A stretch of 64,000 nucleotides of DNA from Microbotryum silenes-acaulis (GCA_003665825.1 QPFY01000013.1:620001-684000), one strand, 5' to 3'. Shown: positions 11,763-23,032, numbered from the stretch's first letter. A program made the numbers and translations. Notes: generated by a model from the letters alone, not told the origin.

Positions 11763-13157
11763 TCACTGACTCAAATCACTCGGCGGCCTGACCGTCTGCG
11801 CGAACGTCAACAACCTCTTCAAGCTTTGAATATACTTTCGACTGGTCTCATCATTCAATACGTGCGCAACGTTGTTGCTAAAGATTTTTTCTCGTCCCGA
11901 ACGTTCATGAATACCGACCATGGTGACGCCGATGGGCCAAGGAGCGTTACCGATCGAGAGTCGGAGGTAGGCGTCGTTCGCGCGCAAGTATTCGCGGATC
12001 TGCATGTTGTAGGTGATTTCGGCGATCGCTTGCAGAACGTCCGGGGCCAGGTCCTGTGAAGGAGAGGAGACGGAGTGAGTAACCTGGTCATGTGTTGGTT
12101 TCGGTTTGTTGTATCTACTGACCCTCTTGCGCAAGGATTTGAAGAGCGGTTTGAGGTACTCGGCCGAGGTCTGCTGGGTCGCTGCGGCCATACGACCTTG
12201 TGTACTCCTTCGAACGGCCTCTGTGGGAAGGAGAGAGAGGTTAAGGATCGGGTATATTCGGCGTTCGGTGATTACATAACTAACCTGGTCGATCCGCAAG
12301 TGATTGTTCCCATTCCTTGAGGACTCGCTGTAGGCAAGGGGCAGACTCTGAGCTCGGAGGACAGTTGCGCTCGCGAGAAGGAACAGTGTGCCTACCTTGA
12401 GGGCATGGTATATCTGCGGGTACACCTTGTGCGGGTTGGATTTGACGAGCGATACATCGACGATGATGTCTTGGTCCTTGGGGTGGAGTAGGTTGTCTGT
12501 CCGATTCTCGCGCTCGGGCAGTAGTGGGCCATCCTCGTCTCCGACGGTGGTCGTGGTCGTTTTTTTTTTGTCGACGATTTTGGGGGTAGAAGACCTGATC
12601 TTGTCGGCGACTTGCTGCAGGTTCATATCCTTGTCGACGTTGTGCATGACGTTCATGAACTCGTTGCGTTGCCCCTCTGACCTCTCCTCGATCAACTCGA
12701 GCGCCCTGAGCCGTAACCTGCGTTCCTTGTCGGATTCGCCAAAGAGGCGTATCGGTTGGGCCTTGTAGCGCAGTCGTTTGATGGCTTCCTCGTTGGAGAT
12801 ATTGAACGCTTCGGATCTGGAGTCGGTCACTTGGGTCAGTGGTGAGAGATGTTCGGTGGTGGTGGTGGTGGTGGATGAGGAGGAGGCGACGGCGAGTGTC
12901 TGATTCGAATCGACTTCGAGTTGGGCGACCTTGAGCGCGGCGTGGAGTAAGTCTTGTCGTTGTTGCTGTTCTACCCTGATACGTTCCAGATCACCTCGTC
13001 GCATGTATTTGGTTGCATGGATTGTGCTCGTACTGGTGCTGGCTGTGGAAGGGTCGGTCGTGGTCGATGTCGATGTCGAATCGGTTGTAGTCGGTTGCGA
13101 GTGGGCCAGCTCGAGCGCACGCTTCTTGTTGGCGATCTCGGCCTTGAGAAAGTTCAT
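11763..13157 (-). CDS. PRP18: Pre-mRNA splicing factor Prp18
   Basis: This 397-aa protein is the second-step splicing factor that stabilises exon docking in the spliceosome together with Slu7. Exons on the minus strand are 13157-12396, 12327-12285, 12220-12123 and 12053-11763. The N-terminus MNFLKAEIANKKRALE matches the family. The C-terminal Prp18 domain is nearly canonical: QIYHALK, AAATQQTSAEYLKPLFKSLRKR, YLRLSIGNAPWPIGVTMVG and HVLNDETSRKYIQSLKRLLTFAQ. The 43-nt second exon is needed to restore the conserved VLKEWEQSL helix. The neighbour Cox12 is transcribed divergently from a 285-bp spacer. Confidence 0.97.
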   Translation of the reverse strand: MNFLKAEIANKKRALELAHSQPTTTDSTSTSTTTDPSTASTSTSTIHATKYMRRGDLERIRVEQQQRQDLLHAALKVAQLEVDSNQTLAVASSSSTTTTTTEHLSPLTQVTDSRSEAFNISNEEAIKRLRYKAQPIRLFGESDKERRLRLRALELIEERSEGQRNEFMNVMHNVDKDMNLQQVADKIRSSTPKIVDKKKTTTTTVGDEDGPLLPERENRTDNLLHPKDQDIIVDVSLVKSNPHKVYPQIYHALKVGTLFLLASATVLRAQSLPLAYSESSRNGNNHLRIDQVSYVITERRIYPILNLSLLPTEAVRRSTQGRMAAATQQTSAEYLKPLFKSLRKRVSRYNKPKPTHDQVTHSVSSPSQDLAPDVLQAIAEITYNMQIREYLRANDAYLRLSIGNAPWPIGVTMVGIHERSGREKIFSNNVAHVLNDETSRKYIQSLKRLLTFAQTVRPPSDLSQ

Positions 13158-13442
13158 CTTGGGGACCGGACCGTCTGGTGACTGGGGTGAAAAGTATTGA
13201 CGGAGCTAGGAAGTCGAGTGCAAGAGCCAGAACGAGAACGAGGAGCGTCCGAGCTTGAGCTGGGCCTGGCGCGCGCAAGACTGGGCGAAATGGGCTAATT
13301 AGCGTGGCAATAGCGGCCGGGGTAATGCCGCGCATTATTACTTTGCGCTGGGCTCCCGGTTCAAGCCCGCGCTCGCCCGCCGCACCTCCTCGCTCTCTTT
13401 ACCGCCTCACCTCCTTCCCCACCGCACACTCCTAAGTAAAAC
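13158..13442. promoter_or_regulatory. Bidirectional promoter PRP18 / COX12
   Basis: This is a 285-bp spacer between divergent ATG codons. It contains a pyrimidine-rich run before the COX12 start, typical of yeast transcription start regions. No other feature is seen. Confidence 0.5.
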
Positions 13443-14535
13443 ATGTCTGAATCCGAAGTGAGTCTCACCAGAACCGATACCCACACGATCCCACCCCCAC
13501 CCCCACCCCCACCCCGCGACTGACCCCACCCGCACTACATCGCGCAGGGCTTCGTGTTGCAAACCGCGCCCTTTGACGCTCGTTTCCCCAACACCAACCA
13601 GTCCAAGGCCTGCGTACGTCTGCTCGAGCATCTGACACACACATCTTCCACGTTGAGAGCTAAGCCTGTACGATCTGACCCCACCGAACAGCTCCAAAAC
13701 TACATCGTCAGTCAGAGCTCGACGAACCCGATCCCGATCCCGACTCGGACGCCTCCGCCCTCTACCCTGCTCAACTGAACCACTCACTTTGCGTCATCTT
13801 CGTCGTACAGGACCACTACCGATGCGTTAACAAGAAGGGAGAGGACTTTGAGCCTTGCAAGCAGGCAAGTTGCCCAAGGAAATCCCGTCGAGCGAGGCGC
13901 GCGATCGATCGTTCCTCGTGCTTCCGACCCGCCCCGCAAGACGATCCTACGAGCTCAGCCTCCGTCACGTGCTAATCGTCGGCATACCTGTTTGTCCCTC
14001 ACAGTTCTACAGGACGTTCCACTCGTTGTGCCCCAGTCAGTCGCTTTCCATGAGCAGCATCGGAATATGAAACGATCCCCGCGCGCCGCCTCCGCCAGAG
14101 CGCAGCATTCTCCTCGAGCAGAGTTTTACTGATCCTCGTTCTCTCCTTTCGGCTCATGTGCCTCTTTGATTCTACGCTGCTCCTGCCTTCCCGATTTACC
14201 CCCCCTCAAACGCGTAGACGAATGGGTTAGTTCAGAGGCACTGGCCAGTCAGGAGTAACAGGTCGAGTTGGCAAAATTGACGAGTGAATCTGCTCTTGCT
14301 TCCATTCCATCTTGGATGTTTTCCGTCGATCCCTCCTTCGATCATTCCGATCCCTTCCCGGACACGATCTCCCCTCGACCGCAACCACCTCCTTCTCCAA
14401 AACACCTATCCGTCAACTCGCACACGCACACACGCGCACACGCACACGTTCACAACGACAATGGCTACTACTACATAGATCGCCAAGTGGGACGAGCAAC
14501 GCGAGGCCGGCAAGTTCCCTGCCCGGCTCGAGTAA
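13443..14535 (+). CDS. COX12: Cytochrome c oxidase subunit VIb (Cox12), seven tiny exons
   Basis: This 81-aa mitochondrial intermembrane-space protein is the coiled-coil-helix-coiled-coil-helix subunit of complex IV that sits at the dimer interface. Exons are 13443-13457, 13548-13613, 13692-13706, 13811-13864, 14005-14035, 14218-14225 and 14479-14535. The product carries TAPFDARFPNTNQSKAC, then KKGEDFEPCKQ, FHSLCP and KWDEQREAGKFPARL. The four cysteines form the twin motif CX9C (Cys27, Cys37) and CX10C (Cys48, Cys59). Exons of 15, 15 and 8 nt are required to keep the W-x3-W spacing at the C-terminus and the CX9C spacing. The intron after 13864 starts with GCAAGT, so it is a GC-AG intron. The last intron is unusually long (253 nt) for such a small gene. 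Confidence 0.95.
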
Positions 14536-14994
14536 AGGCAAGAAACGACGAGGATGGGAACGAGCGAGTGAAGGCGTAACGTGGTATTAGGGAAGGGGCA
14601 TTTGGGCTAGAGAGTAGAAAGAGGGATGGGGTAATCCTGTGGAATGAATCCCATCAACTCCGAAGGAGGGGGTCAAACCGGACCGGATGAAGATTTGTTG
14701 AGGCCTTTTGATCCTTGAAGGGATTGGTACCGAAGGAGAGCAGCAAATGACGTGACGAGCGGGCTCGGTAGGATCCGTGTTGACGATTCGACGATCTTGA
14801 GGAGCAACCTGTGAAAAATTTAGTGCACCTGCAAGATCAGGTTCTCTTCGTCATGCCAAGCGGAGGTTCTTAAAGTCGACTCTGGGAACTACTCATGTGC
14901 CATGCCTCTCCTTTCAACCTTATGCTTCATTACACACGTACATACTCTTACAGAGAACCTCGAACCCTTTCCAGCACACCCGTCTTTTTTTGTT
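14536..14994. other. Intergenic between convergent COX12 and CDC73
   Basis: This 459-bp convergent spacer carries the 3' UTRs of both neighbours. I see no additional gene, repeat or RNA. Confidence 0.6.
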
Positions 14995-16931
14995 CTATAC
15001 ATGCAAATGGGGCTTGTACATGGCGATCCACGCGTCCAAGCTCCGCCAGAAATCTGCGACCGTCGACTTGTCAATGTGCCTGTTCTTACGATCAACCTTT
15101 TAGATCGAACGGACATGAAGAACGGTTAGTTGGGGGATTTACCAGAGAGGACAGAAGGTTATGTTGGGGGAGAGTACGTACGCGTAGTTCAGTGACGTTC
15201 CACGAACGGACTTTGGGATTCGGCGCTTCGTGGGTGTATTGCACGAACACGCCCTTGACTGTGAAATTCCAAGGCACGTTTCGGGATGGGCTTGTGCATG
15301 ACGGTGTGAAAGTTAGGAGCGAATAGAGGGACGTACCGTGATGGAAGAGTTCTTTCGGTTCACGCCATTTGTAAGGGCGGAACTGCCATTCTTGTCCTGT
15401 GGTCATGACGCACACGACTCGATCCCTGTTCCAAGCCAGCACAAACGACCAACACGTCAGCGCCTTCCCGACCCGTCCCCAAGAACCTTTCCATATCTTT
15501 GTCTGAAACTTGTTTTGCACGAACCAAGCATCATCCAACGATCCAAACTTGGCCAACGCCTCGACCGAATTCACGACGAAATACCTCGCCCCTCCTGCCC
15601 CACCTCTCAACGCCGCGTTTGGACCGTTCGTCCAGCCATTTCGCGATTCGACACTCGAGGCGATGGTGGAACTGGCGCGTGCATGATGCACTATGACCAT
15701 GTCGGTGTCTTCGCCGCCGGCGTCGAGTTTAGCTTTCAAGGGTTCGACGTATCTGAGTGGGTGGGAGGGGAGTAAGTTTTGTACTGATCACTAGAGCCAT
15801 GCGTTGGGCCCGATCAAAGACGTACTGGGACCTCTCCAAGAATGCCTTGATGTTGTACAGATTCAATAGGGCGGTCTCACTCGGTGAAAGCATGATGATG
15901 GGATTCAAGGCCTTGCGCCTGTTTTTGCCCGCCGCTGAAGGGGTCGTTCCTGGTGCTGGGGTCGTGGAGGTGGAGGTCAAAGTCGAGGGTCGAGCTTCAA
16001 AGTGGTTGTCTTTGATGAGTTTAAGCCGGGGGGCTAGGAGGGTGAGTACGGATTCAAAGTTCTGGAATCAACACAGAAAGAAATGATCAGCCCCTTCCCA
16101 CAGAGAAGTAAAGTAGTTCACCCCACGCTGGACCCATGCTGGACCCATGCTGGTTCCACCCCTGGCTCGGCGCTGGCTCACATTGGTCCTCTCCCCCCTC
16201 AACACGGTCTCTCTATTCTTGATGGCGAACCCGGTCGGTTCGAGGTTGGAGTTGTCCGGTGCGATGTTGGCGTACACGGGACCCTGTACGATCTGCATCA
16301 GTCGTTTCACGCGTTCAAAGTCTTGCTGGTCGGTTTGGTAGGCCGGTCTCTTCAAAGGTCGATTATCTTGGGTGGTGGTGGCGGTGGTTGAGCTTGTGGG
16401 TAGAGTAGGTTGAGCGGTGGTAGATGCGGAAGGGGTGGCTGATGCGGCAGTCGTAATCGTCGTAATCGTTTGCCCAGAGGTCTTGCCCTCCTCCCCACCG
16501 CTCCCCTCTTTCAGTATCCTGCCCCCCGCTTCCCCCTCCCCAACCTTGCCCGCCAAGTAATCCAACACGATCCTTCGATCGGTGATAGCGACGAAGTCAA
16601 CTTGTTCATCGCGAGCGTTCTTGAGGTATTCTCCTACACCTTGCTCGCGCGAGAGCCAGGCGAAGACCAAGGTGGCGAGGTCGTAAGTGGTCGTCGTCGT
16701 CGTCGAGGTCGAGGTCGAGGTCGAGGTCGAGGTGGTGGTGGAGGCACAAGTAAATCGGGTCGGGGTTGCTTTGGGGAAGGTCGTAGGTGGGGAGGAGGGG
16801 AGTACGAGCTGGGTCGCGGAGGAGAGCGAGGTGGTCGGGGTCGAGCTCGCGTCGAGGTAGGTGATGCGCGAGGAAGGGTCCGAACTGAGCACGGAGCGCA
16901 GGACCGATAAAGGGTCCAAAGTGGAACTCAT
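14995..16931 (-). CDS. CDC73: Paf1 complex subunit Cdc73 (parafibromin)
   Basis: This 493-aa protein is a subunit of the Paf1 complex, which travels with RNA polymerase II and supports H2B ubiquitination, H3 methylation and 3' end formation. Exons on the minus strand are 16931-16182, 16061-15826, 15752-15525, 15425-15337, 15258-15182 and 15096-14995. The N-terminal domain contains YDLATLVFAWLSRE, then YLKNARDEQVDFVAITDRR. The middle has PAYQTDQQDFERVKRLMQ and the KNRRKALNPIIMLSPSETAL linker. The C-terminal Ras-like fold is clear: FVVNSVEALAKFGS, DRVVCVMTTGQEWQFRPYKW, HEAPNPKVRSWNVTELR and HIDKSTVADFWRSLDAW. A Thr/Ser repeat tract encoded by a GTCGTC/GAGGTC-type microsatellite interrupts the N-domain (around 16685-16740). 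One donor is GTTCGT, which the conserved LDDAW-DRVV junction supports. Confidence 0.96.
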
Positions 16932-17200
16932 GTTGCGGGCCCACGTGGTGTCGGTTCAAGGTGCGGCAGGGAGATGGGCAGTCGGAAGTCAAAAAGGGGG
17001 GGACGCTCAGGTGAAGCTCAGGGGAAGCTCAGGGGAAGCTCGGGTGCGCCAAGGAGGCACAGGGAGGCGCTTTAGCATTAGCTCTTAGTCTTAGTAAGTG
17101 AGCGTTAGTATTAGCTCTTGGGAAGGGGCGCGCGTGAGCCGACGAGCGAAGTTGTTTCTCCCCCCACATTCTACAGTCCTCCTCGGCTTACCGGTGGCCC
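16932..17200. promoter_or_regulatory. Bidirectional promoter CDC73 / SAS2-like gene, with ATTAGCTCTT repeats
   Basis: This is a 269-bp spacer between divergent start codons. It contains two related direct copies of TTAGNATTAGCTCTT around 17073-17125, and purine-rich AGGGGAAGCTC repeats at about 17012-17042. Function is unknown. Confidence 0.4.
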
Positions 17201-19922
17201 ATGGATCGAATAGAGGCAACACCAGCTGAGAAGGCAGTCGTACCCCAAGCCAAGCCCTGCACGTTGGCGGTCAAGTTGATCGTACCCCCACCACGGCCAT
17301 CATCCTCGTTGGTCGCACCACCGGCCTCGACTACGGCCCTCGCTCGTGTCGTCGCACCTCCGCTTGCTCGTGTACGCCCGCCCAAGCGACCAAGGGAAAG
17401 AGAGTCGGTTAGTCACAACATCCTTTCATTTGCGCAAGGACACTCAGCTCATCAGGTTCCCTCTTCTCCTCCAGCACGGCCACACATGGACCACCACCAC
17501 CGTCTCCTCATCCAACCTGACCCCGCCCAACTCGACCCCGCCCTCGACCACGCGTGTAGCGACCGAACCACGTCAGATCGAACTCGTCATCTTCTCCGGC
17601 TACGAGATCAAGACCGAGTACGCCTCCCCTTACCCCTTGGAAGAACGCGTGCCCCTACCCAACCCCACCTCAACTCAACGCACTTCCGCCGTCGTCCGGA
17701 CTCGGAGTCGATTGAACCCACGCCGTAGCTCACCTTCGCCGGTCACTCGGCTCGACGCCCCTTTGAGTGCACAACGCTCCGAAACTCTGACCGAAGCAGC
17801 GTTGGCGCAACGGAGGAACCAGGTCCCAAGATCACCTTCCCCTGAATTGGGCTTGCCTACAACGACGATGAACCCGAGTGCATCGATCAAGGCCGAAGAA
17901 CCAACAATGCAAGACACACCCCATTTCGACGACACCACCGCGATCCCGCTTTCACCATCGGAAAGTTCTGACGCGTCGGCGGACGAAATCGTCGCCGCGC
18001 TCGTTGTCGCGAGTCCGTCGTTTCGACAATCGAGTACCGCTTCCGAACAAGGCTCGGAGATTGTCCAGACTGAGGAAACCAGAGAGGTGGTCGATGAGGA
18101 AGCGCGCCAGGGAGTGATCATACAGTCGGCTGAAGCAGCAACGACGGCAGCCGTAGAGGATACCACACCTACTCCAGCCTCACCAGCAGCAGCAACCGTA
18201 GCAACAAAGTCGGCGGCAACCGTAGCTCCTCCGACCCCAGAACTCCCCAAACGCGGTCAAGCAGGTCGTTTCCTGTCCAAGCCTTTCCACGAAACCGTTC
18301 GAGGCCGTCGTCAACTCGCTCGTCTCGCCGCTGGCTCTGTCGGCTCAGGTCACGTCTCGGACCCTAACGACTCTTCATCACGTAACCCAAGTCGAGGAAC
18401 GAGGGATCGTTCCGTAACGTCTACAAATGGAACCGGTACGGGCCGGAACTCGAAACTGGCGACCAAGATGGAGACGCTCGCTGAACCGATCAAGAGGATG
18501 TGGGTCTGTGAAGGGTGCTTCAAGTACGTGTTTGAAGCGACGGCGTTGGTGAAGCATTTGGTGAGTTCATCTCTTTGGGGTGGCATGGTCAGGATCGGAT
18601 GGGGTTTTGATACAAGTTTTTGTTGCCTTGGTACGTGCAGAAGGAATGCAAGTACCATCACCCTCCGGGGAAGAAGGTCTATCAACGTGGGGCGCACACG
18701 ATTTGGGAAGTCGATGGCGCGGTGGAAAAGGTTCGTCCTGCATCGTGCAGGAATTCTAGAGTCGCCGTCATGCTAACTCTGGCTTTGCGTACGCACATTG
18801 CAGTTATGGTGCCAAAACCTCTGCCTCTTTGGCAAGCTCTTCATCGAGCACAAGTACATGTTCTTCGACGTCAGTCCTCCTTCCACAACTCAACCCAACC
18901 CATCCGACCACCCAAACCCAACCTAACCCCTCGCCATCATCCCTCTTTCCACAGCTCAAAGGTTTCCTCTTCTACGTCGTCACGGACGCCACACCTTCCC
19001 GAGATTGGCCCCTCGCGTACTTCTCCAAGGAGAAACTCTCGTACGATGATTACAACCTCGCTTGTATCGTCACGTTCCCGCCCTATCGAGCGAAAGGGTG
19101 GGCCGCGTTGTTGATCGAATTGAGTAAGTAGTAGCCCTTACACACCTCCACCTTTCTTCTGGTAATCAGCACTAATCTCACCGACCCGCCCGACTCCTTC
19201 GGTTCAACCAAAAACCAAACAAAAAAGGTTATGAGATCACCCGTCGGCTTCCGTCCCCCTCCGGATTGCCCGGAACGCCCGAGCGACCACTTTCCGCTTC
19301 CGGGTTGGCGTCGTATAGGACTTATTGGACGGGTACGGTCGTCAGGTATCTGAGGGGGTGTTTTCAGAGACGGAGAGGGGTGGTAGTGCAAGTGGAGGAG
19401 AAGAAGGGGAGGGGGAGGGGGAAAGGGGTGATAGGCGCTTTGGTGGTGGGTGACGGTAAGATGGGTGGGCAGACGACGACGACGACGACGGTGGATGGGG
19501 AAACCAAGTCCAGTAAACGTCAACGCTTGAGTTCACGAGGAGGGGACCCCTCACGCGAGAATGGCACCGAGGCGTCCAAAGAAGGACTTGATCAAGCAGA
19601 AGATGAGGAGGAGGAGGAGGAAGATTCGTTCCCCAAGGGGTTGATCGATTTGGCTCAGAAGGTACATCTGAGACCGGAGGACGTGGCGTTCGCTTTGGTC
19701 GATTCGGGTTTGGCGCAATGGCGAAGGAATCCGAATAAGGTATCGAGCGAAGAATCGAAGGATGCGGAAGGGGAAGGGGCAACGACGATGATGGCAACGA
19801 TCAACGCGGACCCGGACGAGGTATTGGAGTTGTGCATCACCGAGGAGTTGGTCGAACAGGCTGCGAGGGAGAAGAATGTCAAACCTAGAGGGGTGCTCAG
19901 TATGGCTTATGTGTTGTTGTGA
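17201..19922 (+). CDS. MYST-family histone acetyltransferase, Sas2-like
   Basis: The protein has 770 aa from exons 17201-17407, 17475-18560, 18641-18730, 18804-18869, 18955-19123 and 19228-19922. It should transfer acetyl groups from acetyl-CoA to histone lysines in the nucleus. A C2HC zinc finger of the MYST type is present (Cys414, Cys417, His430, Cys434). It is followed by HHPPGKKVYQRG, WEVDGAVEKLWCQNLCLFGK, FLFYVVTD and YFSKEKLSYDDYNLACIVTF. The catalytic Cys (about residue 520), the acetyl-CoA loop YRAKGWA and the general-base Glu (about residue 542, SYEITRR) are visible. The C-terminal half has the MYST block IDLAQKVHLRPEDVAFALVDSGL, interrupted by a long acidic and basic low-complexity insertion. 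An N-terminal motif FSGYEIKTEYASPYPLEE (about residues 95-115) recurs in fungal proteins of this type as far as I recall. Sas2 rather than Esa1 or Sas3 is inferred from the divergent core and the lack of a chromodomain. Confidence 0.85.
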
Positions 19923-20134
19923 ACAATGGAACTCTTTGAAGCGCGTGGTGGGCCTTCAATGCTATGAAAGGATCTTGAAGGATTTGGGCTGGGGTTCGAG
20001 AAATGGGCTATAGTATTCGACAAGAGGGAGAGACAAGAAGGACAAGCGAACGAGAGAGATAGCTGCACGAAGAAACAAATGCTCCATCACGAGGACGGTG
20101 ATACAAGAAACAGCAGAGCCCCCTTTTGCAGAGC

Positions 20135-21315
20135 TCAAAGCTTGGCCTTGCCGGCGCCACTGGCCCATCGTCCCGTATCACCAGAGCGTTTGCGTGGGTC
20201 GGCGTAGCTTTCGATCTTTTGTCGTTCGTGGGTGATGATTCTGGAATGGAGAAGCAGGATGAGGTGGGGAGGATCAGCTCAAAGACTCGCTCGGGAAATG
20301 GCCGAACTGATGGAGCAAATTTACTTCTCGACCAAGAGTGCGCGGTCAAGGTTGCCCCGGACTTTGACACGCTGTGATGTGAAGCATCGATTATCAGTCT
20401 GCATCCGATCGGAAAGCCGTTGCGTCCCGAAGTCTTCAACTGAGCTCCGGAGAAAGTTGACGCTGGCCCACCTTTGCAGCGTAGAGCTTCTGCGGGTTGT
20501 ACTGTGATCAAAACTCAACAAGAATGAGCTCCTGAATCTTTTTACAGTACATCCGTTGGTGATCCAAACTCACGGTCCCGGTGGCCAACCCAACGCAATC
20601 ACGGTCGTTCATCTCGATCGTCACATCCGGCTTGGGGCTCGGTTTTTCACCTTGAGGTACGACCTGAACACGACCTCGTTTCTGTAGCGAATACGATTAC
20701 GGACCATTCATCAGGTTTTTGAATGTCTCATCCTCCCAAGTATACTCCATAGGACTCGGTCTATACCAAACATACTTTCATATCCACAACCCAAACGGCT
20801 TTTTGGCCCTCGCCATTCTCAATCTTGAATTGGTACACCGTCTTCATTTGCGCGACGAGCTTCTTCTTCGGGGAAGAGGGGGACGAAAGCAGCACTGAGA
20901 TGAGGGCAAAGATCTGTGGTGGGGAAAGATTGGTGAAGAGATTTTTTTGGAGATGGGGATAGAAATCCGGGGTTATCAACCGGTGAGTCAGTCCGGCCGT
21001 CATCATCCGAGGGGCCTGCTGAGCGCCAGGCTGCAGTCTGAGCGCTGTGGCCGTCGGACGCAACTCGTGATGCATCGAACCCTGGTACGGCAATAGCCGG
21101 ATCATTCAAAGCCGCCTGCTCGAGCATCGAGGTCGTTCGTCAAATGTCAGCTCGTCGTCGTTCGACCTTGAAGCTCAAAGGCTTTAGCGCGTGATCCGCT
21201 CTCCGCTTGAACCCCCCCGGCCTTTCCTGGACCACACGAGGGCGATCGATAGATTGATTTGACTGACCTTGACGAGCAAATCGGACAACTCTTCGTTCGA
21301 GCGAGAAGACGCCAT
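20135..21315 (-). CDS. Peroxisomal SCP2-like sterol/lipid carrier protein
   Basis: This 175-aa protein carries an SCP2 lipid-binding domain and ends in AKL, a type-1 peroxisomal targeting signal, so it probably shuttles fatty acyl-CoA or sterols inside peroxisomes. Exons on the minus strand are 21315-21268, 21115-21065, 20913-20776, 20681-20574, 20501-20472, 20371-20325 and 20240-20135. Domain pieces seen are AVPGFDASR, KTVYQFKIENGEGQKAVWV, PKPDVTIEMNDRDCVGLATG, YNPQKLYAAK and RVKVRGNLDRALLVEK. A basic tail of 35 residues follows, with the terminal AKL at 173-175. The PTS1 is only reached if the GTAAAT donor at 20324 is spliced; retention gives an immediate stop after LLVEK. The donor at 21064 (GTTGCG) is weak, but the frame and family fit are good. 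Confidence 0.85.
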
Positions 21316-21794
21316 GGTTGGAAGTGTGGAGCTGAGGAAGGGGTATGGCTCAGTGCAAACAGATGCAAGGCTGAGGTCGAGTTCCAAGGCACGGCGCTGT
21401 CCCACCGCCCCCACACGGCGACCTCGCGATAATTTGTAAAAGTCCGACGGCTGCTGACGCCTGGAACCACTTCTCTTGACTGATAGCTTGTGTCGGTTGG
21501 CCTACAGAACAATAAATGCCTCTCCTCTCGCCCAAACGTGGCAATCGTATCGTTACGTTGGCATATCATGTCTGATTTGATATCTCGCAGCTCTTGGAAA
21601 TGCGTAAATTACAATCGGCGGCGGGCTAGACTCTTCGCACCACAGTCTCAGTCATAGCCCCCACTCGCACGATCGGTGATCGCCCTCCCCCTTTCCGCCC
21701 ACTCGCACGACCGGTGATTGCCTTTTTCCCCTTTACGATTGAGGTCTGTTCGAAGTCAGGCAGCGAATGCATCAGCGCGCCTCTTCTTCCCAAG
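21316..21794. other. Intergenic between SCP2-like gene and HNH-type gene
   Basis: This 479-bp tandem spacer holds the SCP2-like promoter and the 3' flank of the HNH-type gene. A near-direct repeat of CACTCGCACGAYCGGTGATYGCC occurs at about 21662-21722. No gene is seen. Confidence 0.45.
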
Positions 21795-23032
21795 TCAACG
21801 AGCCTTGTCGGACACATGGTCCAAGACGACGTACTCAGCAACAGCCCAGCAACGGATGTTCATCAACACGCATTGGCGATAATGCCAGCGAAGCAGGTCC
21901 TCGTTGGGAAGGTCCTCGTCACTGCCGCGGAAACGGCTGCGGTCGAGTCGACGACCATGCACGGCGGCAATGTCGCGATCTGTGCTGACGCCAAAGACAT
22001 GAATAATGTAGGCACCCTCCTGGAGAAATGAGCAAGCAGCAGATATTTAGCATAGATGAGGGGATGAGCAGGCATAGCGAGATTGAAGGAGCGAGCCATG
22101 CAATCGACCTACGCCCAGGGGATAGAAGGAAATTTGATACTGAACGAAAGCCAGGTGATGCTTTGCGCTAAGGAAAAGGCCGGACGAAGGGTCGTATGGC
22201 CAGTAAACGCCTAAATGTTTATTGATCTGCAGGCAGGTTCGCAAGGATCGAAGGGTGCAACGTAGTAGCGCGCCTCATGGGGCACATCATGCAAAGGTAC
22301 TTACATCCATACGATTGACTGGCACGATGTTTGTGGCCACACAGTCTCTGTGAGACCTCTCAGAAATCAAGCAGTTGAAGTCACGCCCAGCGAGACAAGT
22401 GTATAGATGTCTCTGGTAAAAGTGTGTTATGTCAGTATCCCCACGCAGTATGGCCGGAGCTTAGCTACACACCCTTTCTGCGGCTTGGACAACTTTCGGA
22501 TCAAATCCATTTATGGAGTCGATGTCGCTGACGTAGCCGCCGTAGCCGTCGTTGTTGCCGTCGCTATCTTCGCTAGGCGGCCAGTTGGAGGGAATGATAC
22601 CCTTCTCCTTTCCGATGGGGCCGACCGAAAGTGTCGCCGGTTGGCCATCTGGCGGATACGGGGGTGCGAGGTTCGTGGAAGATGAGTGATGGTGCTCCGT
22701 ACGCTCCGTACGAGAGCGCTTGTTGACTCACTTTCGGTGACGAAGGTGTAGTTGCCCGCTCGAGGTGCAATCGAAGTGTCGACCCTCTGACCGTGTTCGT
22801 CATCCGAACGAACAAGGAACCCGGGTTGGTCGACACAGAACTGGACTAGCTCTTGGACGAACGACCAAGCGCTCGGGGCCGACGTGCTCAGGGCCGAACG
22901 TTCCAGCCATGCGATCGGGATTCAGGCGAGCAGAAAGGGCGATGACTGGCCTACGAGCGCTACAAAGACATATATCTCGCCCTTTATCGGGTCATACCAT
23001 TGGGTCTGCGTCACCGAATACGTACGCTCCAT
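21795..23032 (-). CDS. Fungal HNH-nuclease-like protein with eroded HNH triad
   Basis: The reading of 269 aa was rebuilt from six minus-strand exons: 23032-22955, 22840-22732, 22648-22473, 22412-22305, 22226-22113 and 22019-21795. The order of motifs follows the fungal HNH_2-type proteins. It has an N-terminal TQTQWYDPIKGEIYVFV, then QPGFLVRSDDEHGQRVDTS and PRAGNYTFVTE. The HNH core follows as CLISE, CVATNIVPVNRMD, SSGLFLSAKHHLAF and GAYIIHVFG. It ends in RRLDRSRFRG and LLRWHYRQCVLMNIR. In the usual family the core reads A-x-H-I-V-P, N-G-x-x-L and H-x-x-F-D. Here the first His is Asn149, the Asn position is Ser172 and only the last His (His181) remains, so nuclease activity is doubtful. It sits about 100 bp from the start of a LINE element. 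Whether it is a working gene, a domesticated protein or a fading multi-copy family member is open. Confidence 0.65.
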
